Assembly: GCF_000424465.1 (NCBI RefSeq)
Contig: NZ_AUJY01000012.1
Location: forward strand, 1 to 64,000
Direction: 5' to 3'
DNA length: 64,000 bases
From: Butyrivibrio hungatei NK4A153
Lineage (GTDB): Bacteria; Bacillota; Clostridia; Lachnospirales; Lachnospiraceae
Below are positions 1 to 8,364 of this stretch, piece after piece. Numbering within the stretch: the stretch's first letter is position 1; each line of letters opens with the position of its first letter. The position numbers were made by a program, and so were the translations under genes. The notes below the pieces were generated by a model that saw only the letters and a list, made by a program, of their open reading frames with translations, was not told the origin of the DNA and did not search any database.

Positions 1-231
1 CTCAATAGAGTACTTGGCACCGCAAGAGGGACAGAAACGAGAATGACATCGAAAAGGAACAAACTTAAAATTCCCGCATTTGGGGCAACCATACATGGCC
101 CCGCCAAATGAAGGGTCACCACAGTTGATCATCTTGTCTATGTTTTCCATGACAGATGATCGTGGATGAAGAGTATATTGAACTTCTTCGTAATGGTCGA
201 TGAATAATTCTTGTAGAGTATTACGCTTCAT
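1..231 (-). CDS. IS91-family transposase, N-terminal zinc-binding part (cut by window edge)
   Basis: The minus strand is open from the ATG at 231-229 to the window edge, giving 77 residues. The protein begins MKRNTLQELFIDHYEEV and contains two Cys pairs (CPKC and CPSC), with a further Cys-His in RCHSRFC between them. This is the zinc-ribbon arrangement of the IS91/IS801/IS1294 transposase N-terminal domain. Family knowledge: these HUH-type enzymes move by rolling-circle transposition and carry the catalytic Tyr further downstream, which is outside the window. Whether the element is intact cannot be judged. Hairpins at 256-320 lie just upstream of its start and could belong to the element end or to cstA termination. 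Confidence 0.75.
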   Translation of the reverse strand, partial: MKRNTLQELFIDHYEEVQYTLHPRSSVMENIDKMINCGDPSFGGAMYGCPKCGNFKFVPFRCHSRFCPSCGAKYSIE

Positions 232-255
232 AAAACTATTATGAAAGATTTATGG

Positions 256-299
256 CAAAAAACAACCCCACCCCTCATGATTGAGGGGCAGGGGAGTTG
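256..299 (-). terminator. Rho-independent terminator of the cstA operon
   Basis: Read on the minus strand, CCCC..CCCCTCA, loop ATCA, TGAGGGG.GGGG form a long GC-rich stem followed by TTGTTTTTT. It lies about 40 nt beyond the cstA stop. It could alternatively be the hairpin end of the neighbouring IS91-like element. Confidence 0.7.
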
Positions 300-300
300 A

Positions 301-320
301 AGTGCCATAGGCACTTTTTT
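301..320 (+). terminator. Short hairpin with T-tract, plus strand
   Basis: AGTGCC-ATA-GGCACT followed by TTTTT reads as a small terminator for transcripts coming from the left. It stands next to the opposed cstA terminator. Confidence 0.45.
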
Positions 321-336
321 ATGGATATAGAAATGA

Positions 337-2082
337 TTAAGCTACTTTGCTTTCATTGCTTTTTTTCTCAGACTTCTGCTTGAGAAGAGTCTTTGCAGAA
401 ATAACTGCAAGTACAACTGAGAGTACTACGAGAAGCACAGCGATAAGTGCCTGAATAAGTGCCCAAACATCTGCAGATCCTGATGTGTAAGCTGTAAGCT
501 TAGCAGTGATTGTCTGAATGAGTGAGCAGATTGTAACAGCAAGCATGAATACCATAGGAATGTAGAACATCTTATTGTTCTTACCTACAGCACCGAGCCA
601 TGTGCAAACTGCAAGAAGACCGATAGCTGCAAGAAGCTGGTTAGCTGCACCGAACAATGGCCAAATCTTGGTGTAACCTGTCATACCAAGTGCAACACCG
701 AGTACAACTGTGATTGCTGTAGCAACATAAGGATTTGCAAGAACCTTCTTGTAACCTGTTGCATCTTTTGCTGTCTGTCCCTGCTCAAGGAAGAATTCCT
801 GGAACATGTATCTTGCAAGACGAGTAGCGGTATCAAGAGATGTGAGACAGAAAACTGAAACCGCAAGGATGAGCATCTGGTACATAATGTCTTTTGCACC
901 GGGAGCGAATGATCCGATCATTGCTGAAAGTCCGCCGGCAAATACCTGAGTAGGGCTTGCGTATGTTCCGTCTGAAGCAGCTGCCCAAACAAAGCCAACT
1001 GCAAGAAGAGAGATAACTGCAACTACACACTCGATAAGCATTGAACCGTAAGCTACAGGCTTAGCGTCTTTTTCATTATCAAGCTGCTTAGCTGTTGTTC
1101 CTGATGAAACAAGTGAGTGGAAACCTGAAATAGCACCGCAAGCGATTGTAACAAAGAGGGCAGGAAAAGCAGTACCTGTTGTAAATACGCCTGTTCCCTT
1201 AAGAGCTGCATCGCCCATAGCCGGAATCTGGAATGAACCGTTACCTGTAACAACAGCTCCAAGAACTGCGATGACACCTGCTCCAATCATGAAGTAAAGA
1301 AGGAAAGAGCTGAGGTAATCTCTTGGCTGTAACAAGATCCAAACAGGAGTAACGGATGCGATCAAAATATATACACCGATAACCCACATCCATGCATTGT
1401 AAGAAAGTGCGATAGGATGGAAGTTAAGACCGATGGCAACAACTGCAACGATTCCAAGACATCCGAAAACAGAAGCAACTCCGATGGGAGCATTCTTTCT
1501 GTAAACGAAGAATCCAAATACCATCGCAAGAAGGATGAAAAGGATTGAGATCATAGCGGTTGACTGATTAGCTGCAAGTGTAGGTCCTTCAACTGCTGCG
1601 CCTGTTGATGTTGTAACACCGAATGTGCTTGCAACAATTGAGCTGAAAGCAGCAACGACCAAAAGAAGAGTAAGGTAGCCAAATGTGATAAAGAGTCTCT
1701 TAGCTTTTTTGCCCATTGAATCATCGATGATCTCACCGATTGACTGACCCTTGTGACGAAGTGAAGCGAAGAGAGCACCAAAATCATGTACTCCTCCAAA
1801 GAAAATGCCTCCGATGATTACCCATAATAAAACGGGAATCCATCCGAAAACGGCTGCCTGAATAGGTCCGTTGATAGGGCCTGCTCCGGCGATTGATGAA
1901 AAGTGGTGACCCATGAGAACAGGTGCTTTGGCAGGAACATAGTCGATACCATCTTCGAGCTCATGCGCAGGTGTTTTCTGTGAAGGGTCAATTCCCCATT
2001 GCTTTGCGAGCCAGCTGCCGTAAAATACATATCCGGCAGCAAGAAGCGCAATGCTTACTAAAAGTATTACTGCTGCATTCAT
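337..2082 (-). CDS. cstA: CstA-family carbon starvation protein / pyruvate-peptide transporter
   Basis: This 581-residue polytopic inner-membrane protein has the CstA signature GHHFSSIAGAGPINGPIQAA near residue 60 and a dozen or more hydrophobic spans. Family knowledge: CstA/BtsT proteins are proton-coupled importers of pyruvate, and peptides have also been proposed. It is shorter than the roughly 700-residue enterobacterial CstA, as is usual in clostridia. The start ATG overlaps the stop of the upstream gene as ATGA, with GGAGG 8 nt before it, so translation is probably coupled. The substrate is not readable from the sequence. Confidence 0.9.
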   Translation of the reverse strand: MNAAVILLVSIALLAAGYVFYGSWLAKQWGIDPSQKTPAHELEDGIDYVPAKAPVLMGHHFSSIAGAGPINGPIQAAVFGWIPVLLWVIIGGIFFGGVHDFGALFASLRHKGQSIGEIIDDSMGKKAKRLFITFGYLTLLLVVAAFSSIVASTFGVTTSTGAAVEGPTLAANQSTAMISILFILLAMVFGFFVYRKNAPIGVASVFGCLGIVAVVAIGLNFHPIALSYNAWMWVIGVYILIASVTPVWILLQPRDYLSSFLLYFMIGAGVIAVLGAVVTGNGSFQIPAMGDAALKGTGVFTTGTAFPALFVTIACGAISGFHSLVSSGTTAKQLDNEKDAKPVAYGSMLIECVVAVISLLAVGFVWAAASDGTYASPTQVFAGGLSAMIGSFAPGAKDIMYQMLILAVSVFCLTSLDTATRLARYMFQEFFLEQGQTAKDATGYKKVLANPYVATAITVVLGVALGMTGYTKIWPLFGAANQLLAAIGLLAVCTWLGAVGKNNKMFYIPMVFMLAVTICSLIQTITAKLTAYTSGSADVWALIQALIAVLLVVLSVVLAVISAKTLLKQKSEKKSNESKVA

Positions 2083-2630
2083 AACAATTCCTCCATTTTT
2101 TTGTATATATCAAAGAGCAGAGATTTTAGCTCTTTGCCGACGTAATTGGTAAAGACCTCCTTGGTGTCCATGGTCGCAACGGCGAGTCTTGCTTCGCTGT
2201 GACCTCTGAAGTTAAGAAGATATCCCTTATCAAAATGAAATTTCTTAATCAGTTTTTTTGTCTGAGGATCGGGAGCAGAATCGCATAACACAACAAAAGT
2301 AATGTAAGAGATCATGTGATCCTTTTCGGGATACTTATCATTCTTGCGGACAAATTCAGGTTCTATCTTTTGAATGATCAGCTCTTTTATCTCATCAATT
2401 TTTTCCGGTGAAAAAGAATTCTCTTTTATAAAAAAAACATGTTCAAAAGTTTTGACAGCCCAAAGCTGAGCTTCTTTTCTAAGAACATATTTCTCACTCA
2501 TCGAATGAAAAAAGGCATAGGCAGGGAAAAGGATTTCACCAAATTTATAGTTTTCTGTGACATCGAAATTTGCCTGATACCGGCGTAGAAGTTCTTGCAA
2601 ATATGCGTCGGATGATACCATTGAAGTCAC
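2079..2630 (-). CDS. Conserved hypothetical protein coupled to cstA
   Basis: This is a soluble, charged, alpha/beta-looking 183-residue protein with no signal peptide or membrane span. The middle is Lys/Glu-rich, followed by a conserved-looking stretch around FRGHSEARLAVATM. I do not recognise a catalytic motif. Its stop codon overlaps the cstA start (ATGA), so the two are made from one mRNA, and it probably accompanies or regulates CstA. I recall small unnamed proteins beside cstA in other Firmicutes, but no function is claimed. Confidence 0.7.
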   Translation of the reverse strand: MTSMVSSDAYLQELLRRYQANFDVTENYKFGEILFPAYAFFHSMSEKYVLRKEAQLWAVKTFEHVFFIKENSFSPEKIDEIKELIIQKIEPEFVRKNDKYPEKDHMISYITFVVLCDSAPDPQTKKLIKKFHFDKGYLLNFRGHSEARLAVATMDTKEVFTNYVGKELKSLLFDIYKKMEELL

Positions 2631-2874
2631 CTTACAAGTAAAAATTTCTTATTGATAATAAAGACCATATATACTTTATCACTTTGACGCGGTGTTGCAA
2701 AGAGGAAAATGCACTTTATTACAGTAAATAATATATAGAAGAAACAGAATGAAAATAATTGAAAATACGACAAAGATAATGCAGAAGCGTTGATAAAGAC
2801 AAACTAATATGAAACCAATCTGCAATATAATGTATAATAAATTGGGAAAGAAAGTAGACGAAGGGAGACAAAAT

Positions 2875-3219
2875 ATGCCTTTTATAAATTCAAAAATAAG
2901 CATAACAATTTCAAAGGAACAGGAGACAAAGTTAAAGACAGAACTTGGAAAAGCAATAGAGCTCATTCCGGGAAAGAGTGAGAACTGGCTTATGACAGGG
3001 TTCGAAGACGGGTATCATTTGTACTTTAGAGGAGACAATTCTCTGCCTACAGCATTCGTTGAAGTAATGATATTTGGAAAAGCAAATCCGGATGCGTTTG
3101 AAAAGCTCACAGAAAAGATAACAGAAATCTTTGGTGATGTGCTCGATATTAAACCGGACCATATCTATATAAAATATACACCCGCAGATCAGTGGGGATG
3201 GAATGGAAGTAATTTCTGA
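2875..3219 (+). CDS. MIF/tautomerase-superfamily protein
   Basis: The 114-residue protein starts at the ATG of MPFINSKISITI, with AGGGAG 8 nt upstream. An in-frame extension to 2809 exists, but it would bury the N-terminal proline. Pro2, exposed after Met removal, is the catalytic base of the tautomerase superfamily. The MIF-like layout continues with two beta-alpha-beta units and the DHIYIKYTPADQWGWNG segment, which matches the C-terminal strand of macrophage migration inhibitory factor homologues. Family knowledge: such proteins tautomerise phenylpyruvate-like keto acids in vitro, but the physiological substrate is usually unknown. The gene stands alone between cstA (divergent) and the clostripain-like peptidase. 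Confidence 0.85.
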   Translation: MPFINSKISITISKEQETKLKTELGKAIELIPGKSENWLMTGFEDGYHLYFRGDNSLPTAFVEVMIFGKANPDAFEKLTEKITEIFGDVLDIKPDHIYIKYTPADQWGWNGSNF

Positions 3220-3279
3220 TATTGTCATATCATTTTTTCTACAAAAAATCTGTATGAAAAATAAGTCTGGAGGGAAGCA

Positions 3280-5724
3280 ATGGAGAACAGACCTGTTGGA
3301 AGAAAAAAGAATGTCACTGAAGGAGGTTCCGGAGTACACAAAAGAGGCGAGGGACTCGGAACCGGTCCTGTAGGTAATAGCAGTGGGTATTCATCGGGAT
3401 CCGGACCGTCGGAAAACGGCGGTGGAATGAAGCGCTCAGGGAGAGGGGTAAATCCACTCTTTATGATAATAGTGCTTTTGTTCCTGGCCGGAGGCGGTGG
3501 ACTTTCGACTATGTTGGGAGGCGGACAGACTGATATATCGCCCGCAACTCAAACACCTGCAAATACCGCACAGAATTCACAGACTTCACAGGGCGGAAAT
3601 TCAGGGGCAGCCGGATCGATTCTTGGCCAGCTTTTTGGTGGCTACGGTTCATACACAGGATCGGGAGCAAATTCGGCAACCTGGAGTGACACTCCAAACA
3701 CAGGAAATCTTAACACAAGTGTGGACAGCAGAGCACGTGAAAAAAGGACTGTAATTAAGGGGAACGGACAGGATAATATCACGATTATGGTCTACATGTG
3801 CGGAGCAGATCTTGAGTCCCGAAACGGAATGGCTTCAAGGGACATTCAGGAGATGATGAAAGCAGACATTGGTGATAAGATAAATCTCCTTGTTTATACA
3901 GGCGGCTGTAAGCAGTGGCAGAACAATGTAATTTCCAATGCCACAAATCAGATATATCAGATAAAGGATGGTAAGCTTAATCCTCTTGTGAATAACGTAG
4001 GTAACTTACCTATGACAAAAGCAGAGACTTTGTCGGACTATATCAAGTGGTCTGCAAAGAACTTTCCTGCGGACAGATATGAGCTTATTTTTTGGGACCA
4101 CGGCGGTGGGTCTACAGGTGGATACGGATACGATGAAAAATTCCAGACCGCAGGAGCCATGTCTTTGGCAGGAATTAATAAGGCACTTAAAGACGGCGGA
4201 GTGACGTTCGATTTTGTCGGCTTTGACACATGTCTTATGGCGACTGTTGAGAACGCCCTTGTAGTGTCTAATTACGCGGATTATCTCGTGGCATCCGAAG
4301 AGACAGAACCGGGAGTCGGTTGGTACTACACAGACTGGCTTACAGAACTTGGAAAAAATACATCGATGGAGACGATAAATATCGGAAAGAATATTATCGA
4401 CTCTTTTACAAGCACATGTGCGCAGACTTGTCCGGGTCAAAAAACAACACTTTCAATAACAGATCTTGCGGAGATTTCGCAGACAGTTCCGACAGAGCTT
4501 GCCGACTTCTCAAAAAGCACCTCTGAAATGATAAATAGTGACAACTATAAAACGGTTTCAAATGCGAGAGGAAATACAAGAGAATTTGCGGCTTCTTCAA
4601 AGATAGATCAGGTCGATCTTGTGGACTTTGCAAACAGGGTTGGAACAGATGATGCAAAAGAACTTGTGGCGACCTTAAAAAGCGCAATAAAATACAACAA
4701 AACAAGCTCAAATATGACCAACTCGTACGGGCTTTCCATCTACTTCCCTTATAAGAAAACACATAAGGTAGATTCGATGGTAAATACCTATGAAGATATC
4801 GGCATGGATAAAGAGTATGCAAAGTGCATTCAGAACTTTGCTTCTATGGAGGTTGCGGGACAGGTTGCAGCGGGTGGTTCACAGACACCTTTACCATCCA
4901 TTTTTGGAGAGCTTTCCGGAAGCGGAAATTCGGATGCTTCTGCGGAGATGATAACACAGCTTCTTACGACCTTCCTTTCAAGTGACTTTAGCAGCGTGTC
5001 GGGACTTAATTCTTCCAACACAGCATTCCTCGGTAAAAGTCTTGATGTGGAAAAGGCAGCAAAATACATTGCTTCTAACAGGTTTGATGAGTCCGCTCTT
5101 ATGTGGACAAAAAATACTGCCGGAGAAGACGTTATAAGCCTGTCAGAAGACCAGTGGAAAATGGTACATGAACTCGACCTGAATATGTTCTATGATGACG
5201 GTGAGGGATACATAGACCTTGGAATGGATAATGTTTTCGACTTTGATGAGAGTGGAAATTTGAGGTCGCAGAACGACAAGACCTGGCTTGCAATTGACGG
5301 CAATGTTGTAGCCTACTATGTGGTAGACGTTCAGGTAACTGAAGAAAGCTATGCAATAACAGGCAGAGTTCCGTGTCTTTTAAATGGACAAAAAGCGAAT
5401 CTCATTCTCGTGTTTGATTCGGACAATGAAGACGGGTATGTTGCTGGTGTTTGCTATGACTACGTTGAAGGCGAGACAGAGACCATAGCAAAGAACCTCA
5501 CAGAATTGCAGGCGGGAGATGAGATTGATTTTACCTGTGATTTCTACGGATATGACAGGGCTTTCAAGAAGGCTTATTTACTGGGAGAAAAATACACAGT
5601 AAAAGGGGCAATGTCCGATATGAAAATAAGCAATGTTCCCGTAGGTGACGGAGCGGTTCTTGAGACATATTGTTTCACAGATATTTACGGACAAAAATAT
5701 TGGACAGAATCACTTAAACATTGA
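3280..5724 (+). CDS. Membrane-anchored clostripain-family (C11) cysteine peptidase
   Basis: The 814-residue protein has a Gly/Ser-rich, basic N-terminus of about 55 residues, one hydrophobic span (about 58-78) with no cleavage site, a Gln/Ser/Gly linker, then a peptidase C11 domain. The catalytic pair is visible as His274 in FWDHGGG and Cys318 in GFDTCLMAT, each with clostripain-type context. The C-terminal ~250 residues look like an extra beta-rich domain. RBS GGAGG sits 8 nt before the ATG. The likely topology is a cytoplasmic tail with the peptidase outside. Family enzymes cleave after Arg/Lys, often after self-processing. The target is unknown. Confidence 0.88.
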   Translation: MENRPVGRKKNVTEGGSGVHKRGEGLGTGPVGNSSGYSSGSGPSENGGGMKRSGRGVNPLFMIIVLLFLAGGGGLSTMLGGGQTDISPATQTPANTAQNSQTSQGGNSGAAGSILGQLFGGYGSYTGSGANSATWSDTPNTGNLNTSVDSRAREKRTVIKGNGQDNITIMVYMCGADLESRNGMASRDIQEMMKADIGDKINLLVYTGGCKQWQNNVISNATNQIYQIKDGKLNPLVNNVGNLPMTKAETLSDYIKWSAKNFPADRYELIFWDHGGGSTGGYGYDEKFQTAGAMSLAGINKALKDGGVTFDFVGFDTCLMATVENALVVSNYADYLVASEETEPGVGWYYTDWLTELGKNTSMETINIGKNIIDSFTSTCAQTCPGQKTTLSITDLAEISQTVPTELADFSKSTSEMINSDNYKTVSNARGNTREFAASSKIDQVDLVDFANRVGTDDAKELVATLKSAIKYNKTSSNMTNSYGLSIYFPYKKTHKVDSMVNTYEDIGMDKEYAKCIQNFASMEVAGQVAAGGSQTPLPSIFGELSGSGNSDASAEMITQLLTTFLSSDFSSVSGLNSSNTAFLGKSLDVEKAAKYIASNRFDESALMWTKNTAGEDVISLSEDQWKMVHELDLNMFYDDGEGYIDLGMDNVFDFDESGNLRSQNDKTWLAIDGNVVAYYVVDVQVTEESYAITGRVPCLLNGQKANLILVFDSDNEDGYVAGVCYDYVEGETETIAKNLTELQAGDEIDFTCDFYGYDRAFKKAYLLGEKYTVKGAMSDMKISNVPVGDGAVLETYCFTDIYGQKYWTESLKH

Positions 5725-6062
5725 TGTAATAATACGCTCTTAAAAATGAACGATACAGAGTAAATTTGAAGGTTGATTTAAGAGTTGTTTTCGAGAAAAA
5801 ATACGGATAAAAAACAGAGTAAAAATCGGGATAAATTTCGGGGTGATTTTTAGATTTGTAAAAATCGCGAAAAACTGCACCGTTAGTGGGCTTCAGCATT
5901 TTTGACGATAAGAAATTCACCACAAAAACCGGGGATAAAAAGCAGGTGCGTTTTAAGCCTTTTTTTACCCTGTTATCCGATAACAAATTACACAGATAAA
6001 AAGCAAAAGATTATTCAGAGAATAAACTCAAAACCATAAACACATTACAACGGGAGTTATAA
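5725..6062. other. AT-rich 338-nt intergenic region
   Basis: No gene is seen. The region is AT-rich and repeats short GGATAAAA/GGGATAAA-type words (near 5803, 5829, 5933 and 5994). It also holds a 15-nt perfect palindrome at 5971-5985, listed separately. No clear Rho-independent terminator follows the peptidase gene. It presumably carries the promoter of the Nudix operon. Confidence 0.5.
5971..5985. promoter_or_regulatory. Perfect palindrome TGTTATC-C-GATAACA, possible operator
   Basis: Seven-base arms around a single C form a perfect inverted repeat 78 nt before the Nudix start codon. The size and symmetry suit a dimeric regulator. No regulator is identified. Confidence 0.4.
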
Positions 6063-6572
6063 ATGCACGACATACTTACAACTTTGTGTTACATCGAATG
6101 CGGTGACAGATATCTTATGCTCCACAGAGTCTCCAAAAAGAACGACATCAGCAAAGACAAATGGCTCGGAGTCGGAGGGCACTTTGAAGAGGATGAAAGT
6201 CCCGAAGAATGTATGCACAGAGAGATACTTGAAGAGACAGGTTATGACATACCAAAAGAGGAGCTTAATTTCAGAGGACTTGTGACCTTTGTTTCCGGCA
6301 AAGGAGACTACGAGCTTATGTCCCTCTTTACCGCACCTGCTCCAAACGAAGAGCCGAGTGACTGTGATGAAGGAAAACTTGAATGGATAAAAAAGAGTGA
6401 AGTTTACGGACTCAATCTATGGGAAGGAGACAAGATATTTTTTAAACTCTTGGAAGAGAGAAAAGACTTCTTTTCACTGAAGCTTGTTTACGACGGAAAA
6501 GACAACCTGACAGAGGCTGTTCTTGACGGAAAGAAAATGGATCATAAGGAATATCTGAGAAATATAAAATGA
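6063..6572 (+). CDS. Nudix hydrolase (MutT/8-oxo-dGTP diphosphatase type)
   Basis: A complete Nudix box is visible around residues 39-61: GHFEEDESPEECMHREILEE then TGYD, with the Gly, the REIxEE core and the following Gly in register. Such boxes bind divalent metal and cleave nucleoside diphosphate-X bonds. The short N-terminus (TTLCYIECGDRYLMLHR) resembles the NTP-pyrophosphohydrolase subgroup annotated as 8-oxo-dGTP diphosphatase, though the true substrate cannot be read. RBS GGGAG precedes the start, and the stop overlaps the next start (ATGA), so it is in an operon with ylmH. Confidence 0.88.
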   Translation: MHDILTTLCYIECGDRYLMLHRVSKKNDISKDKWLGVGGHFEEDESPEECMHREILEETGYDIPKEELNFRGLVTFVSGKGDYELMSLFTAPAPNEEPSDCDEGKLEWIKKSEVYGLNLWEGDKIFFKLLEERKDFFSLKLVYDGKDNLTEAVLDGKKMDHKEYLRNIK

Positions 6573-7381
6573 ACGAAGAAAAATCACGCGATTATCTTGC
6601 GGGAAGAGCAAAGGATCTTGCTACAAGAGCTTACATGAATAATTTTGTCACTCACACGGACTTCTTGTCCGTATCCGAGCAGGCGCTTTTTTACAACATA
6701 CTTGCGAGTGAAAAAATACCTGCAAATGTACACGAATATCATGGTGCGCATTTCGTTATGTACGGAGGTAATAAAGACGCTGAAAGAGCGATGGTATGTT
6801 TCCTCCCAGATTACATGGATGAAGCGAGCTTTATAATGGCGGAGCAGGAAGAGCCTTCTGTTCTTGCCTGTGTGAGAATAAAACCGGTGAATGCAAAATT
6901 CGCCGATAATCTCAGTCACAGAGACTATCTCGGAGCGGTCATGAATCTTGGAATAGAAAGAGATCAGATCGGAGATATCTTTGCAGGAGAAAATGAAGCG
7001 TATCTTTATGCCACTTGTGACATCGCAGAAATGATATGCAAAGAACTTATTAGAATTAAGCATACTTCCGTGAAGTGCGAAACAGTAAAATCTTCCGAGT
7101 GCAACATCGAACCCAAATTCGAAGAAATCGGAGGCACGGTTGCATCGGAGAGAATAGATGCAATTCTTTCTTTTGTTTATCACCTTTCTAGATCGGAAGC
7201 GCAGAGGCTTATTGAAGTGGAGTCTGTATACATAGACGGACGCACTGCATATAGCGGCGGATATGACCTCAAAGAAGGAGCCAGAGTTTCGGTAAGAGGA
7301 CACGGCAAATTTATTTATCTCGGAACAGAGAATACGACCAGAAAAGGCAGACTGTTTATAAAAGTAAAAATTTTTGTATAA
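6569..7381 (+). CDS. ylmH: YlmH-family S4-domain RNA-binding protein
   Basis: This 270-residue protein has an N-terminal YlmH domain (about 1-170) and a C-terminal S4 RNA-binding domain (about 190-245; ERIDAILSFVYHLSRSEAQR, then VYIDGR and the Gly-rich end). Family knowledge: YlmH binds the ribosomal large subunit and can act in ribosome-associated quality control, resembling RqcP. In many Firmicutes it sits beside sepF/divIVA. Here it is instead coupled (4-nt overlap) to a Nudix gene and followed after 27 nt by an exonuclease. Confidence 0.85.
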   Translation: MNEEKSRDYLAGRAKDLATRAYMNNFVTHTDFLSVSEQALFYNILASEKIPANVHEYHGAHFVMYGGNKDAERAMVCFLPDYMDEASFIMAEQEEPSVLACVRIKPVNAKFADNLSHRDYLGAVMNLGIERDQIGDIFAGENEAYLYATCDIAEMICKELIRIKHTSVKCETVKSSECNIEPKFEEIGGTVASERIDAILSFVYHLSRSEAQRLIEVESVYIDGRTAYSGGYDLKEGARVSVRGHGKFIYLGTENTTRKGRLFIKVKIFV

Positions 7382-7408
7382 TGGAGCCTGACAGGAAGGC
7401 GATTTTTT

Positions 7409-8344
7409 ATGGGTAATTACATTGTATTTGACCTTGAGTGGAATCAGGGTGAAGCGCCTGTTACAATAGACGGTAAAACTCTTTCATTCGAAATAGTTGA
7501 AATAGGCGCTGTGAAATTAAATGAGAAAAGGGTTAAGATAGGCGAGTTTTCAAAACTGATAAAACCTAAGGTTCACAAGCAGATGCACAAGATAACGGGA
7601 AAGCTTATTCATCTGTCTATGGAAGACCTTGAAAACGGAGAAGATTTTTGTGATGCGGCAAAAGAGTTTTTGGAATGGTGCGGAGAGGATCCAAAATTCT
7701 GCAGTTGGGGACCTCTTGATCTTACAGAATTTCAGAGGAATTTAGACTTCTTTGGAATGCCGCTTTTATCGGACAGACCACTTGCATTTTATGATGTACA
7801 AAAACTCTATAGTCTTGCGTTTGATGACGGACGTACCAGAAAGGCACTTTCATCGGCTGTAGAAGAGCTGGGACTTAATACGGATAATCCGTTCCACAGA
7901 GCACTGGGGGATGCGGAGTACACGGCAAGGATTTTTCAGAGGTTTAAAGAAAGAGTTCTTGAGAGGATATCTTTTGACACCTATGTAACACCTAAGACCA
8001 AGAAGCAGGAAATCAAGATTGTTTTTGACAACTATGAAAAATATATTTCAAGGGAATTTGATACCAAAGAAGATATCCTTGAAAATATGGAGATAATGAG
8101 CACCAAGTGCTATATATGTCATAAGAACATAAGACGTAAGATAAAATGGTTTTCTCCAAACGGCAAACATTACTATGCAGTTGCATGTTGTGACAAGCAT
8201 GGTTTTATGAAGGCAAAAGTCAGGATAAAAAAAGCTGAGAACGGAAGACTATATGTTGTCAAAACTTGCAGGTTCATTTCACCTGAAGAAGTTGAGACCA
8301 TGAAACAAAGACAGAGGAAGGTAAAAAAAAGGCAGACCCCATAA
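7409..8344 (+). CDS. DEDDh 3'-5' exonuclease with C-terminal cysteine cluster
   Basis: The 311-residue protein shows exonuclease motif I (FDLEW, Asp and Glu), motif II (LDLTEFQRNLDFFG) and motif III (HRALGDAEYTA, His and Asp), which is the DEDDh set of RNase T/DnaQ/KapD-ERI1-like enzymes. Beyond about residue 200 there is an extra domain with Cys234, Cys237, Cys260, Cys261 and His264 (CYIC...CCDKH), probably a metal-binding site. It ends in a Lys/Arg-rich tail. The gene is third in the Nudix-ylmH run, which suggests RNA work, but the substrate is unknown. Confidence 0.82.
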   Translation: MGNYIVFDLEWNQGEAPVTIDGKTLSFEIVEIGAVKLNEKRVKIGEFSKLIKPKVHKQMHKITGKLIHLSMEDLENGEDFCDAAKEFLEWCGEDPKFCSWGPLDLTEFQRNLDFFGMPLLSDRPLAFYDVQKLYSLAFDDGRTRKALSSAVEELGLNTDNPFHRALGDAEYTARIFQRFKERVLERISFDTYVTPKTKKQEIKIVFDNYEKYISREFDTKEDILENMEIMSTKCYICHKNIRRKIKWFSPNGKHYYAVACCDKHGFMKAKVRIKKAENGRLYVVKTCRFISPEEVETMKQRQRKVKKRQTP

Positions 8345-8364
8345 TATAATGGGTTCTGCTTTTT
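8332..8364. terminator. Bidirectional terminator between convergent genes
   Basis: GCAGACCCCAT / ATGGGTTCTGC form the stem, with a T-tract on the plus strand and a TTTTTTTT run on the minus strand. It ends both the exonuclease gene and the convergent carboxypeptidase fusion gene. Confidence 0.85.
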
